A stretch of 15,771 bases of DNA from Bacteroidota bacterium (GCA_023488865.1 JAMDDG010000310.1:2491-18261); one strand, 5' to 3'. Shown: positions 1 through 7,885, counted from the first letter of the stretch. Made by a program: numbers and translations. The notes: a model not told the origin generated them from the sequence alone.

Positions 1-48
1 ACCTCTACATTATCAGTGTAGCGCTCTAACCAGCTGAGCTACGAGACT
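1..48 (-). tRNA. tRNA-Ile (GAT anticodon), 3' part cut by window edge
   Basis: Read on the minus strand, the sequence gives an acceptor strand (AGTCTCG), TA, a D arm (GCTC...GAGC) and an anticodon arm with loop CTGATAA between CTACA and TGTAG. The anticodon is therefore GAT (12-14 on the plus strand), which reads isoleucine AUC/AUU codons. The T arm and 3' acceptor strand lie beyond position 1. It sits 158 bp downstream of 16S rRNA in the same direction. This is the usual 16S-tRNA-Ile spacer arrangement, so tRNA-Ala and 23S rRNA are expected to follow outside the window. Confidence 0.93.
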
Positions 49-206
49 GTAACTAATAATGATTAACGATCAATGAACAGTGATCAATGAACAGTGAACA
101 ATGAACAGTGTTTCGTCTTGTTTCTTTAAAAAAAAGGCAGAAGAGAATTTCTTTAAGTCCCAAATCCGTTCTAAGTTATTCCGGATCATAAAACCCTGCG
201 GTCTCC
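49..206 (-). other. 16S-tRNA-Ile internal transcribed spacer
   Basis: This gene-free spacer is transcribed with the rRNA operon. Next to the tRNA it contains a heptad-periodic repeat, listed separately. The remainder is A/T-rich, with a run of eight or more A (plus strand) near 128-135 and no recognisable gene. Spacer processing sites are expected here, but I cannot place them. Confidence 0.7.
51..113. repeat. Heptad-periodic tandem repeat in the rRNA spacer
   Basis: From 58 the plus strand reads in exact 7-nt steps: AATGATT, AACGATC, AATGAAC, AGTGATC, AATGAAC, AGTGAAC, AATGAAC, then AGTG. It can also be seen as three 14-nt units at 68-81, 82-95 and 96-109 with the pattern GATCAATGAACAGT, the third differing by one base. 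A weaker unit (AACTAAT) precedes it at 51-57. There are no spacers between units, so this is not a CRISPR array. The repeat starts within about 3 nt of the tRNA-Ile 5' end. Confidence 0.85.
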
Positions 207-1727
<1,521 letters not shown>

Positions 1728-1975
1728 ATAGAAAATTTTTAATTATATCCTTTTAACCTCAGGCTTTATTCTTAATCTGGTTTCCCTTAAAGACCCCGGG
1801 CCATTTTCATTTAATGAACAGACTTATCATCTCTCACCAAACTATTTTTACCCAGGTATCCGGAACCTATTTCTTTCCTCTTCTTACCTTCTTCTCAATA
1901 TCTTTCAATGAACTCTTTTTTCTCCCGCTTCTCCTCCCGCACTTCCCTCCGGTCTCCCTTCGTTTTGTGCGAAAG
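1728..1975 (-). other. rRNA operon leader (purine-rich transcript)
   Basis: This is the gene-free leader between the proximal promoter and the 16S 5' end. In transcript sense it is strongly purine-rich: the plus strand is rich in TTC, CTT and CTC between about 1850 and 1960. No open reading frame of note lies in the transcribed direction. A boxA-like element is listed separately. Leaders of this kind usually hold processing and antitermination signals, but only the boxA-like match is visible by eye. Confidence 0.6.
1894..1913 (-). promoter_or_regulatory. Possible boxA-like antitermination element in rRNA leader
   Basis: On the minus strand the leader reads GTTCATTGAAAGATATTGAG. It resembles the GTTC(A/T)TTGA-type element often found upstream of 16S in Bacteroidota, which in turn resembles the boxA that NusB/NusE bind for rRNA antitermination. 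The match is by eye from memory of such leaders. The function is inferred. Confidence 0.35.
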
Positions 1976-1981
1976 TGGGTG

Positions 1982-2013
1982 CAAATGTAATCCGTTTTTT
2001 GTTCCTGTACAAA
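1982..2013 (-). promoter_or_regulatory. rRNA promoter, proximal (TTTG-N20-TACATTTG)
   Basis: On the minus strand a -33 TTTG (plus 2010-2013) is followed after exactly 20 nt by a -7 element TACATTTG (plus 1982-1989). This fits the Bacteroidota housekeeping sigma consensus TTTG/N19-21/TAnnTTTG. Transcription would start near 1975 and run into the 16S leader. The motif is followed by GCACCCAC, which is shared with the distal element at 2123-2130. Confidence 0.8.
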
Positions 2014-2122
2014 CCTTTTAAAAGGTTTTTTTCAAAATCTTTCGGACCTTCCGCCTCCCTCAATGAACTTCGCCTAAAAACTTCCCGGCATACCTGCCTT
2101 TCTCTGCCCTCAAACGTGGGTG

Positions 2123-2148
2123 CAAAGATAGTCGCTTTAACCTCCCAA
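2123..2148 (-). promoter_or_regulatory. rRNA promoter, distal (-7 TATCTTTG)
   Basis: A second -7 element, TATCTTTG (plus 2123-2130), lies 141 bp upstream of the first and is also followed by GCACCCACG. The nearest TTG (plus 2146-2148) is only 15 nt away, so the -33 match is weak. Tandem promoters are common for rRNA operons, and the shared downstream sequence supports this one being functional. Confidence 0.55.
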
Positions 2149-2225
2149 TTACACTTTTCTGAAATTTTTTCAAGGGAAAATGATTTGGGTATTTATTGAG
2201 CTGTTTATAAACAATATAGAGAGAA

Positions 2226-2255
2226 ATAAAAACGGTTTACCTTAACCTTAACCGT
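2226..2255 (-). terminator. Intrinsic terminator after lipB
   Basis: On the minus strand, 14 nt past the lipB stop, ACGGTT (plus 2250-2255) and AACCGT (plus 2232-2237) can form a 6-bp stem around a 12-nt loop. A short T run (plus 2228-2231) follows. This would end the lipA-lipB transcript before the rRNA promoter region. The stem is short, so efficiency is uncertain. Confidence 0.6.
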
Positions 2256-2269
2256 CGAATCAGGCGATT

Positions 2270-2980
2270 TCACGGTAGTAGATGTTCAACCTCGGCATCG
2301 AAAATTGACAACAAAAAGGATAAAACCGCTCTCTTAACCTTATCGAAATCTACCCATCCGCCCAATTCCTTTTCCATTGAAGTGACCCCTTTGTCAATAA
2401 ATCCGCAGGGATTGATGTACCGAAAGTAATCCAAATCGGTATTTACGTTCAAGGCAAATCCATGCATCGTGACAAAACGCGAGCTTTTCACCCCGATTGC
2501 ACAGATCTTTCGGGCAGTCGGCAGTCCCACATCCAACCAAACACCCGTTGCCTTGGGATCGCGTGAACTTGTGATTTCGTATTGGGCAAGGGTACGAATA
2601 ATCGCCTCCTCTACACTATATATATATTGTCTCAATCCCATCCCGAAATTTTCGAGATCCAGGATCGGGTATCCGACCAGCTGTCCGGGACCATGAAAAG
2701 TGATGTCCCCTCCCCGGTTGGTCTGGTAAAAGCTGACCTTCTTGTCGGCAAGCTGGGTACTGCTCAGCAGCAGGTTGTGCATTTCGCCGTTTTTTCCCAA
2801 AGTATAAACCGGAGGATGTTCAACAAACAGCAGGTAACCGGGAGTTACCAAACGTTCGGCTTCAGGAAGGGTCTGGTTGGCCATCTTCCGGTCGAGGATC
2901 CCTTTCATCAGCAACTCCTGTCTTTCCCAGGTTTGACCATATTCGGAAAGGCCAAGGTCCATGAATTGTATGGTTCTCAT
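2270..2980 (-). CDS. lipB: Octanoyl-[acyl-carrier-protein]:protein octanoyltransferase LipB
   Basis: LipB moves octanoate from acyl carrier protein onto the lipoyl-domain lysine of 2-oxoacid dehydrogenases and the glycine cleavage H protein. It is the first step of endogenous lipoate synthesis in the cytoplasm. The 236-residue product has the family signature RGGDITFHGPGQLVGYP (89-105), the catalytic lysine region GVKSSRFVTMHGFALN (Lys165, His173) and the NPCGF motif with catalytic Cys192. Length is normal for the family. Its ATG overlaps the lipA stop by 4 bp (ATGA type), which implies translational coupling. The order is lipA then lipB under one promoter. All expected catalytic residues are present. 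Confidence 0.97.
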   Translation of the reverse strand: MRTIQFMDLGLSEYGQTWERQELLMKGILDRKMANQTLPEAERLVTPGYLLFVEHPPVYTLGKNGEMHNLLLSSTQLADKKVSFYQTNRGGDITFHGPGQLVGYPILDLENFGMGLRQYIYSVEEAIIRTLAQYEITSSRDPKATGVWLDVGLPTARKICAIGVKSSRFVTMHGFALNVNTDLDYFRYINPCGFIDKGVTSMEKELGGWVDFDKVKRAVLSFLLSIFDAEVEHLLP

Positions 2981-3837
2981 ATTGGTTTCTTTGAGATCAG
3001 ATGTTTTTCGGCATGATAAGAGGAGCGTACCAAAGGAGCGCTCTCGACCACGCTGAACCCACGGGCCAATCCCTCCTTTTTCAATTCGGCAAACTTGTCG
3101 GGATGCAGGTATTCGACTACTTCGAGGTGCTTCTTCGTGGGTTGCAGGTATTGGCCGATGGTCAGTATCTCACATCCGACCATTCTAAGATCGTCCATAC
3201 ATTGGAGAATTTCTTCGAATGTTTCTCCCAAACCGACCATGATCCCCGACTTGGATACAATGCCTTGTGCGCCTATCTGTCCGATTACCTTCAGGCTGGT
3301 CCGGTATTTTGCCCGGCTTCTTACCAGAGGAGTAAGCCGCTCGACGGTCTCGAGGTTGTGGGAAATGATATCCGGTTTTTCTGAGGCCACGATAGCTATC
3401 AGTTCTGCCTTGCCATCAAAATCAGGGATTAAAACTTCAACGGTAGTTGACGGGTTTACCGTTTTTATTTCACGGATGGTTTTGGCCCAATGCTCTGCGC
3501 CACCGTCGGGCAAATCGTCCCGATCGACCGATGTGATCACCACATGTTTCAAACCCATCAACCGGATTGATCCGGCTACTTTTGCGGGTTCATCCTCATC
3601 AGGCATCAGTGGCTTCCCCGATAGGGTAGCGCAAAATTTACAGGATCGGGTGCAAATATCCCCCAAAATCATAAAAGTGGCCGTTCCGGCTCCCCAGCAT
3701 TCTCCCATATTCGGACATTTCCCGCTTGAACAGATCGTGTGGAGGCGGTTTCCTTCTACGATTTGCTTGACCTGCCTATAATTGGTCCCGGTGGGAAGTT
3801 TGATCTTCAACCAATCGGGTTTTTGACGTCTCTCCAT
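2977..3837 (-). CDS. lipA: Lipoyl synthase LipA (radical SAM)
   Basis: LipA inserts two sulfurs at C6 and C8 of protein-bound octanoyl groups, completing the cofactor that LipB attaches. The 286-residue protein has both iron-sulfur motifs. The auxiliary cluster uses Cys36, Cys41 and Cys47 (CSSGKCPNMGEC). The radical-SAM cluster uses Cys62, Cys66 and Cys69 (CTRSCKFC). The C-terminal RSSY motif (271-274) that supplies the serine ligand of the auxiliary cluster is present. The length is typical. It is the first gene of the lipAB operon and starts about 16 nt from the expected transcription start, so the 5' UTR is very short. No Shine-Dalgarno sequence precedes the ATG. Confidence 0.98.
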   Translation of the reverse strand: MERRQKPDWLKIKLPTGTNYRQVKQIVEGNRLHTICSSGKCPNMGECWGAGTATFMILGDICTRSCKFCATLSGKPLMPDEDEPAKVAGSIRLMGLKHVVITSVDRDDLPDGGAEHWAKTIREIKTVNPSTTVEVLIPDFDGKAELIAIVASEKPDIISHNLETVERLTPLVRSRAKYRTSLKVIGQIGAQGIVSKSGIMVGLGETFEEILQCMDDLRMVGCEILTIGQYLQPTKKHLEVVEYLHPDKFAELKKEGLARGFSVVESAPLVRSSYHAEKHLISKKPI

Positions 3838-3859
3838 ATAATATCATAGTATGATGCTG

Positions 3860-3867
3860 CAAAGATA
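3860..3867 (-). promoter_or_regulatory. lipAB promoter -7 element (TATCTTTG)
   Basis: TATCTTTG on the minus strand matches the Bacteroidota -7 consensus TAnnTTTG and lies 22 bp upstream of the lipA ATG. No TTG is found at 19-21 nt spacing, so the -33 half is weak. Confidence 0.55.
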
Positions 3868-3940
3868 AACCGAATAACAAGAATTTTGGATTTTGAATTA
3901 CAGGTTCCTGAGTCGAAGGATTCGATTTTGGATTGGGGGA

Positions 3941-3975
3941 AGCTAATAGCTAACTGCCAACAGCCAATAGCTTGA
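3941..3975. repeat. Heptad-periodic repeat tract
   Basis: The plus strand reads in 7-nt steps AGCTAAT, AGCTAAC, TGCCAAC, AGCCAAT, AGCTTGA, giving consensus WGCYAAY with a degenerate last unit. The period is the same as that of the repeat in the rRNA spacer at 51-113, but the sequence differs. Confidence 0.65.
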
Positions 3976-4026
3976 AGTTATTTTTAGCGCTAATGGTACT
4001 CGTCTAAAAGGTGAATCAAAAATTTC

Positions 4027-4034
4027 TACATTTG
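4027..4034 (+). promoter_or_regulatory. POT transporter promoter -7 element (TACATTTG)
   Basis: TACATTTG matches the TAnnTTTG consensus and ends 21 bp before the ATG at 4056. No TTG occurs 19-21 nt upstream, so only the -7 half is supported. Confidence 0.55.
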
Positions 4035-4055
4035 AGCTGCTAAAAAAATCTATAG

Positions 4056-5519
4056 ATGACACCAACGACTGTTCTTAAGAAATTCCCTTCCAACTTCTGG
4101 TATGCCAATGCCATGGAGCTTTTTGAACGATGGGCCTGGTACGGGTTTTACATGCTTTTTGCCCTTTATCTCACCGGATCCACCGACCAGGGTGGCCTCG
4201 GCTTCAGCCAAACCCAGAAGGGGTTGATGATGGGAATCGGCACAGCCATTCTCTATTTCTTACCCATCATCACCGGCGCCATTGCCGACAGAATCGGTTA
4301 CCGCAAAACATTGTTTATCGCTTATTCCCTTTATACTGTGGCATTTTTGATGATGCCGCTGTTTCACACCTATGCAGCCGTCTTTGTTTTCTATCTCTTT
4401 CTGGCCATCGGAGCGGCCCTTTTCAAACCCATCATCTCGGCTACAGTAGCCAAAACCACCAACAAGGAGACCTCTTCAATAGGATTCGGGATCTTTTACA
4501 TGATGGTCAATATTGGTGCATTCGTGGGTCCGTTTGTCACCAGCTTCTTCCGGAAATACTCCTGGGACTATGTTTTCTACGCTTCCGCTGCGGTTATCGC
4601 TTTCAATTTTGTGCTACTGATCCTGTTATTTAAGGAGCCTGCCCGGGAAAAAGGAGGGCAACACGAACTGAGCTTCCTGAACGAACTGAAAAAATTATTC
4701 CGGAATATCTACGAAGCCCTTTCCGACTGGCGCTTCTTCTTGTTTCTGTTAATCATTGCAGGATTTTGGACGATGTTCAATCAATTGTATCTCTCACTTC
4801 CTGTTTTCATTGAACAGTGGGGAAATACCAGCATCGTTTACAATTTTCTGCATTCAACCTGGCCCTGGTTGGCAGGGAAGATTGGAACAGCCGAAGGGAC
4901 TATCCCGGCGGAACTGATGGTCAATGTTGACGCCGGGTTTATCATCCTTTTCCAGATTATTGTCTCAGCGGTAGCCATGCGCTATAAGCCTTTGAAGGTA
5001 ATGACTACCGGAATTCTCATAGCATCGATAGCCATGGGACTCTGTTTTTCCACGCAGAACGGCCTGTTTATGGTGGTGTTTTTAATGCTCTTTTCGATTG
5101 GGGAGATGTCCAGTTCGCCCAAAATCACCGAATATATTGGTCGGATTGCCCCACCCAACAAGACGGCGCTTTACATGGGATGTTCTTTTATCCCGGTGGC
5201 CATCGGTTTCCTGTTTGCCGGCTTTGTGTCGGGAAATGTTTACCAGGCCACCTCAGATAAAATCTCGTTGGCCCAGCGCGAAATGGCTGCTCAGAATTTT
5301 CAGCTTCCGGCCATTGGCGAACATTTTTCGCAAAATGATTACCTTCATACCGCCGCCCAAAAGATGGGCCTGAGCAACGGACAGTTTACCCAGTTTTTGT
5401 GGGATAAATATCATCCCTCATCAATCTGGATGGTGATATCCGGAATAGGTATTGCGGCAGTAATTGCGCTTTTTCTTTATGACCGTTTTGTGATCAAAAA
5501 TAAAAATGTTCAGGATTAA
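4056..5519 (+). CDS. POT/PTR2-family proton-coupled oligopeptide transporter
   Basis: This is an inner-membrane major-facilitator protein (487 aa) of the proton-dependent oligopeptide transporter family. It probably imports di- and tripeptides with protons. Family marks are the ExxER motif in the first helix (Glu21, Glu24, Arg25; Trp26 replaces the usual Phe), the conserved lysine in FKPxxS (Lys124), the PTR2 signature FYMMVNIGAFVGP (147-159), and GExxSSP in a late helix (Glu350). About 12 to 14 hydrophobic segments are visible. A roughly 55-residue polar stretch (about 397-452) separates the last two helices. It is followed 28 bp later by a secreted protein gene in the same direction, probably one operon. 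The substrate is inferred from the family; the Phe to Trp change and the polar insertion suggest a divergent branch. Confidence 0.88.
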   Translation: MTPTTVLKKFPSNFWYANAMELFERWAWYGFYMLFALYLTGSTDQGGLGFSQTQKGLMMGIGTAILYFLPIITGAIADRIGYRKTLFIAYSLYTVAFLMMPLFHTYAAVFVFYLFLAIGAALFKPIISATVAKTTNKETSSIGFGIFYMMVNIGAFVGPFVTSFFRKYSWDYVFYASAAVIAFNFVLLILLFKEPAREKGGQHELSFLNELKKLFRNIYEALSDWRFFLFLLIIAGFWTMFNQLYLSLPVFIEQWGNTSIVYNFLHSTWPWLAGKIGTAEGTIPAELMVNVDAGFIILFQIIVSAVAMRYKPLKVMTTGILIASIAMGLCFSTQNGLFMVVFLMLFSIGEMSSSPKITEYIGRIAPPNKTALYMGCSFIPVAIGFLFAGFVSGNVYQATSDKISLAQREMAAQNFQLPAIGEHFSQNDYLHTAAQKMGLSNGQFTQFLWDKYHPSSIWMVISGIGIAAVIALFLYDRFVIKNKNVQD

Positions 5520-5547
5520 ATTTTTAGATATAAAAATCACTCCCCGT

Positions 5548-6672
5548 ATGCTAAACGGACAAAAATTGATTTGCTTGTTCCTCCTTGTTTTGCTCTCTTT
5601 CGGAGGGTCAGCTCAGGATGTATCCAAAATTTTTGTCAGCGACGAACCTTTTGACCCAAAATCTACCGGAAAACTCTCCCTCGCAATCGACAACCTCAAC
5701 TTTTTCAAAAACAACGAATACAAAAGCAAATATGTCGACGGTTATACCTTAACAGGAACCTGGGTCCGCCCGAAGCTGCTGTTCTATCCTGATAAGCAAT
5801 TGCGTTTTGAGTTGGGCGGGGAGGTTCTGACCTACAACGGCCGCGACGATTACAAATTTTATCCCTGGTTTTCGGTCCTCTACCAACCGAAAAGGAACCT
5901 TAGCCTGCGAATGGGGAATCTAAACAGGGATCAAAATCACGGTCTGCCCGAACCCCTTATGGACAGTGAACATTTTATCAACGGCCAGCCCGAAGCGGGC
6001 ATCCAGGTTAAGTTCAAGAACCAGCGCTTCAAAGCAGATTTGTGGATCGACTGGCAAAAGATGATCTTTAAAGGGGATCCATTTAAAGAGAGGTTTGTCT
6101 TCGGGGCTGTTACTGAACTGATATTATTGAAAGCTGAAAATAGTAAGCTCTCCCTTCCCATTACCTTTAACGGACTTCACGAAGGTGGAGAGATCGACAC
6201 GGCGCCGGGTTTGGCGCACACCTACCTAACTGTCTCGGAAGGAATTAAATTCGGCCACCAACTTGGTGGTTCACTGTTCAAATCGTGGTTAATCGAAAGT
6301 AACCTGTTTCAATCTACTTATCCTCAGGGAGAAACAGCTTTGCCTTCCAAAAAAGGTACCGCATTTTACTTACGCGGTGGAATCACTTCCGGGTACGGAA
6401 ATTTAATGGCAGGCTTTTGGCAGGGGCGCCATTTTTTTACCCCGCTGGGAATGCCCCTTTTTCAAAACGGCGCGCTGAATGAACCTTTTGCCGTCAGTCA
6501 AAACAGACTGATGACGCTGTCTTACCTGTACGACCGTAAGATCTTAGACCAGAGCAAATTCGGGTTTGCATTCGATCTTTTTTACAATCCAGTCACCCAT
6601 AAACCATCCAACAGCGCCGCGCTCTATTTGGTGGTGAATCTTTCTGTTTTGTTCAAAAAAAGCGTTAACTAA
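5548..6672 (+). CDS. Secreted, probably outer-membrane beta-barrel protein of unknown function
   Basis: I do not recognise the family. From the ATG at 5548 the product is 374 aa and opens with a signal peptide: a short lysine-containing n-region, hydrophobic core LICLFLLVLLSF, and a GSA-Q cleavage region around residue 22-23. The remainder has many short alternating polar/hydrophobic stretches with aromatic ends. Examples are LRFELGGEVLTYNG, LSLRMGNLNRD, YLRGGITSGYGNLMAGFW and the last strand AALYLVVNLSVLF. This pattern suggests an outer-membrane beta-barrel or porin-like protein. An in-frame ATG at 5506, inside the preceding gene, would add 14 residues ahead of the signal peptide, so 5548 is preferred. 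Close coupling to the POT gene suggests an outer-membrane partner for peptide uptake; this is inference. Confidence 0.7.
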   Translation: MLNGQKLICLFLLVLLSFGGSAQDVSKIFVSDEPFDPKSTGKLSLAIDNLNFFKNNEYKSKYVDGYTLTGTWVRPKLLFYPDKQLRFELGGEVLTYNGRDDYKFYPWFSVLYQPKRNLSLRMGNLNRDQNHGLPEPLMDSEHFINGQPEAGIQVKFKNQRFKADLWIDWQKMIFKGDPFKERFVFGAVTELILLKAENSKLSLPITFNGLHEGGEIDTAPGLAHTYLTVSEGIKFGHQLGGSLFKSWLIESNLFQSTYPQGETALPSKKGTAFYLRGGITSGYGNLMAGFWQGRHFFTPLGMPLFQNGALNEPFAVSQNRLMTLSYLYDRKILDQSKFGFAFDLFYNPVTHKPSNSAALYLVVNLSVLFKKSVN

Positions 6673-6690
6673 CCTAACCACCTACCGGGA

Positions 6691-6729
6691 AGCTGCTTTA
6701 TCAGCTGATCTTGTACTACTTATTTTTTC
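6691..6729 (+). terminator. Possible weak terminator after the beta-barrel gene
   Basis: AGCTG (6691-6695) and CAGCT (6702-6706) can form a 5-bp stem around CTTTAT. The T-rich run (TATTTTTTC, 6721-6729) begins 14 nt later, farther than is usual for an intrinsic terminator. It is listed because it is the only candidate between this gene and the rplM promoter. Confidence 0.25.
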
Positions 6730-6736
6730 AAAGAAG

Positions 6737-6766
6737 TTGTTGTTTTAAAAAAATACGCTACTTTTG
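6737..6766 (+). promoter_or_regulatory. rplM operon promoter (TTG-N19-TACTTTTG)
   Basis: A -33 TTG (6737-6739) and a -7 TACTTTTG (6759-6766) are separated by 19 nt, a close match to the Bacteroidota consensus. Transcription should start near 6773, giving a leader of about 150 nt before rplM. Confidence 0.8.
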
Positions 6767-6926
6767 CAGTCCCGATTTTATCCTAATTTGTCGTTGTACG
6801 GATTGGAAGCGGTATCAACCTTAGCAAAATTGATCGAATAGTGGAATTCGGTTAACTGATACAGCAAAGATTCGACAGGTGAACCGGCAAAAACTGGATT
6901 GTATCACATTATAAATTGAACCGAAA
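6767..6926 (+). promoter_or_regulatory. rplM-rpsI leader, candidate structured regulatory RNA
   Basis: This untranslated leader precedes a ribosomal protein operon, a place where autoregulatory RNA is common. GTATCAACC (6812-6820) can pair with GGTT-AACT-GATAC (6850-6862) as a long-range stem with a 4-nt bulge. Nearer the start codon, CCGG (6884-6887) and CTGG (6894-6897) can form a small hairpin. Binding by L13 or another operon product is inferred from other bacteria and is not shown here. Confidence 0.4.
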
Positions 6927-7382
6927 GTGGACACTTTAAGTTACAAAACCGTATCGCTTAATAAAGCAACGGTACAAAAAGAATGGGTAGTGGTAGATGC
7001 CACCGACCAGATACTGGGTAGACTGTCAAGTAAGATTGCAATGGTACTCAGAGGCAAGCACAAACCGGGTTACACCCCTCACGTAGATTGCGGTGACAAT
7101 GTCATTGTTATCAACGCAGAGAAAGTTCGTTTGACCGGCAACAAGATGAAAGGCAAAGTGTACATCCGTCACACGGGATACCCCGGTGGCCAGCGTTTTC
7201 AAACTGCCGAAGAGATGATGACAAAACATCCGGCCCGGATGGTTGAAAAAGCGGTCAAAGGGATGTTGCCCAAGAATAGTCTTGGAGCAAGCCTGTTTAC
7301 CAATTTGCATGTTTTCGTTGGAGCTGAGCACGATAAAGCTGCACAGCAACCAAAAGTTATTAATCTTGACAATATTAGATAA
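6927..7382 (+). CDS. rplM: 50S ribosomal protein L13 (uL13)
   Basis: L13 is an early-assembling large-subunit protein that binds 23S rRNA. The 151-aa product has the L13 core: WVVVDATDQILGRLSSKIAMVLRGKHKPGYTPHVDCGDNV... (about 20-60), HTGYPGG (82-88), and the MLPKNSLG segment (113-120). The chosen start is GTG at 6927, because the resulting N-terminus (MDTLSYKTVS) matches the usual Bacteroidota L13 start. No ATG occurs before residue 39. It is the first gene of rplM-rpsI-rpsB-tsf, separated from rpsI by 5 bp. No Shine-Dalgarno motif precedes it. Confidence 0.97.
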   Translation: MDTLSYKTVSLNKATVQKEWVVVDATDQILGRLSSKIAMVLRGKHKPGYTPHVDCGDNVIVINAEKVRLTGNKMKGKVYIRHTGYPGGQRFQTAEEMMTKHPARMVEKAVKGMLPKNSLGASLFTNLHVFVGAEHDKAAQQPKVINLDNIR

Positions 7383-7387
7383 GTATC

Positions 7388-7777
7388 ATGGAAGTTATTA
7401 ACGCCCTGGGCAGAAGAAAAACTGCTGTTGCCCGTGTATATCTTACTGACGGCAAAGGAAATATTACCATCAACAAAAGAGAATTAAACGAGTACTTCCC
7501 GGTAGGTACTTTGCAATATGTCGTTCAGCAACCGTTGAACCTCTGCGAAGTAGCCGGTCAATATGACATCAAAGTCAATCTTGACGGCGGTGGCCTGACT
7601 GGTCAGGCTGAAGCGCTTCGTTTGGGCATTTCACGTGCTTTGCTGAAAATCAACTCCGAAGAATTTCGTCCGAAGTTGAAAGCTGCCGGATTTTTAACCC
7701 GTGACCCACGCGAAGTGGAACGTAAGAAACCGGGACGTCCAAAAGCACGCAAGAGGTTCCAATTCTCAAAACGTTGA
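7388..7777 (+). CDS. rpsI: 30S ribosomal protein S9 (uS9)
   Basis: S9 is a small-subunit head protein whose C-terminal tail reaches the P-site tRNA. The 129-aa product has LGRRKTAVARVYL (7-19), the GGGLTGQAEALRLGISRAL signature (67-85) and the basic terminal tail ending RKRFQFSKR. The last arginine contacts tRNA in other bacteria. The length is normal. It follows rplM by 5 bp and the two are surely co-transcribed and co-translated, as in most bacteria. Confidence 0.98.
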   Translation: MEVINALGRRKTAVARVYLTDGKGNITINKRELNEYFPVGTLQYVVQQPLNLCEVAGQYDIKVNLDGGGLTGQAEALRLGISRALLKINSEEFRPKLKAAGFLTRDPREVERKKPGRPKARKRFQFSKR

Positions 7778-7826
7778 TCGATTTAAAAACATTTTATTTT
7801 TAATAACAGGTTTAGCATCTAAATTT

Positions 7827-7855
7827 TCCGGACTTCTTTTAAGAACTACCGGAGG
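7827..7855 (+). promoter_or_regulatory. Hairpin upstream of rpsB carrying GGAGG
   Basis: In the 108-bp rpsI-rpsB gap, TCCGG (7827-7831) pairs with CCGGA (7849-7853). An inner TTCT/AAGA-type stem closes a short loop (about 7834-7845). The 3' arm runs into GGAGG (7851-7855), which is 30 nt from the rpsB ATG, too far for ordinary Shine-Dalgarno pairing. It could be an S2-responsive leader or a processing site. No rho-independent T run follows, so it is not a terminator. Confidence 0.4.
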
Positions 7856-7885
7856 ATTGACTGAACAGAACGTAAACAAATTATT

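Larger units (their letters stand above)
3838..4055. other. Divergent intergenic region between lipA and the POT transporter gene
   Basis: This 218-bp gene-free region carries a -7 element for each flanking gene (3860-3867 minus, 4027-4034 plus). Between them lie a repeated ATTTTGGATT (about 3883-3892 and 3925-3934) and a heptad-periodic tract (3941-3975). I see no other operator or RNA structure. Confidence 0.6.

Noticed and set aside
51..113. CRISPR-like repeats near the left edge
   Set aside because: Units are 7 or 14 nt, directly abutting and without spacers; no cas genes are present.
1975..2199. 74-aa plus-strand frame in the rRNA promoter region
   Set aside because: It runs across both minus-strand rRNA promoters, has no recognisable motif and no promoter of its own.
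2582..3016. 144-aa plus-strand frame opposite lipB, and 228-aa frame opposite lipA (3095-3781)
   Set aside because: These are shadows of the lipA and lipB frames; they show no domain, and lipA/lipB have all catalytic motifs.
5506..5547. Upstream ATG for the beta-barrel gene inside the POT gene
   Set aside because: It would put 14 polar/basic residues ahead of a clear signal peptide; the ATG at 5548 gives a normal signal peptide.
7851..7855. GGAGG as the Shine-Dalgarno sequence of rpsB
   Set aside because: It is 30 nt from the ATG and lies at the foot of a hairpin; normal spacing is 5-10 nt.
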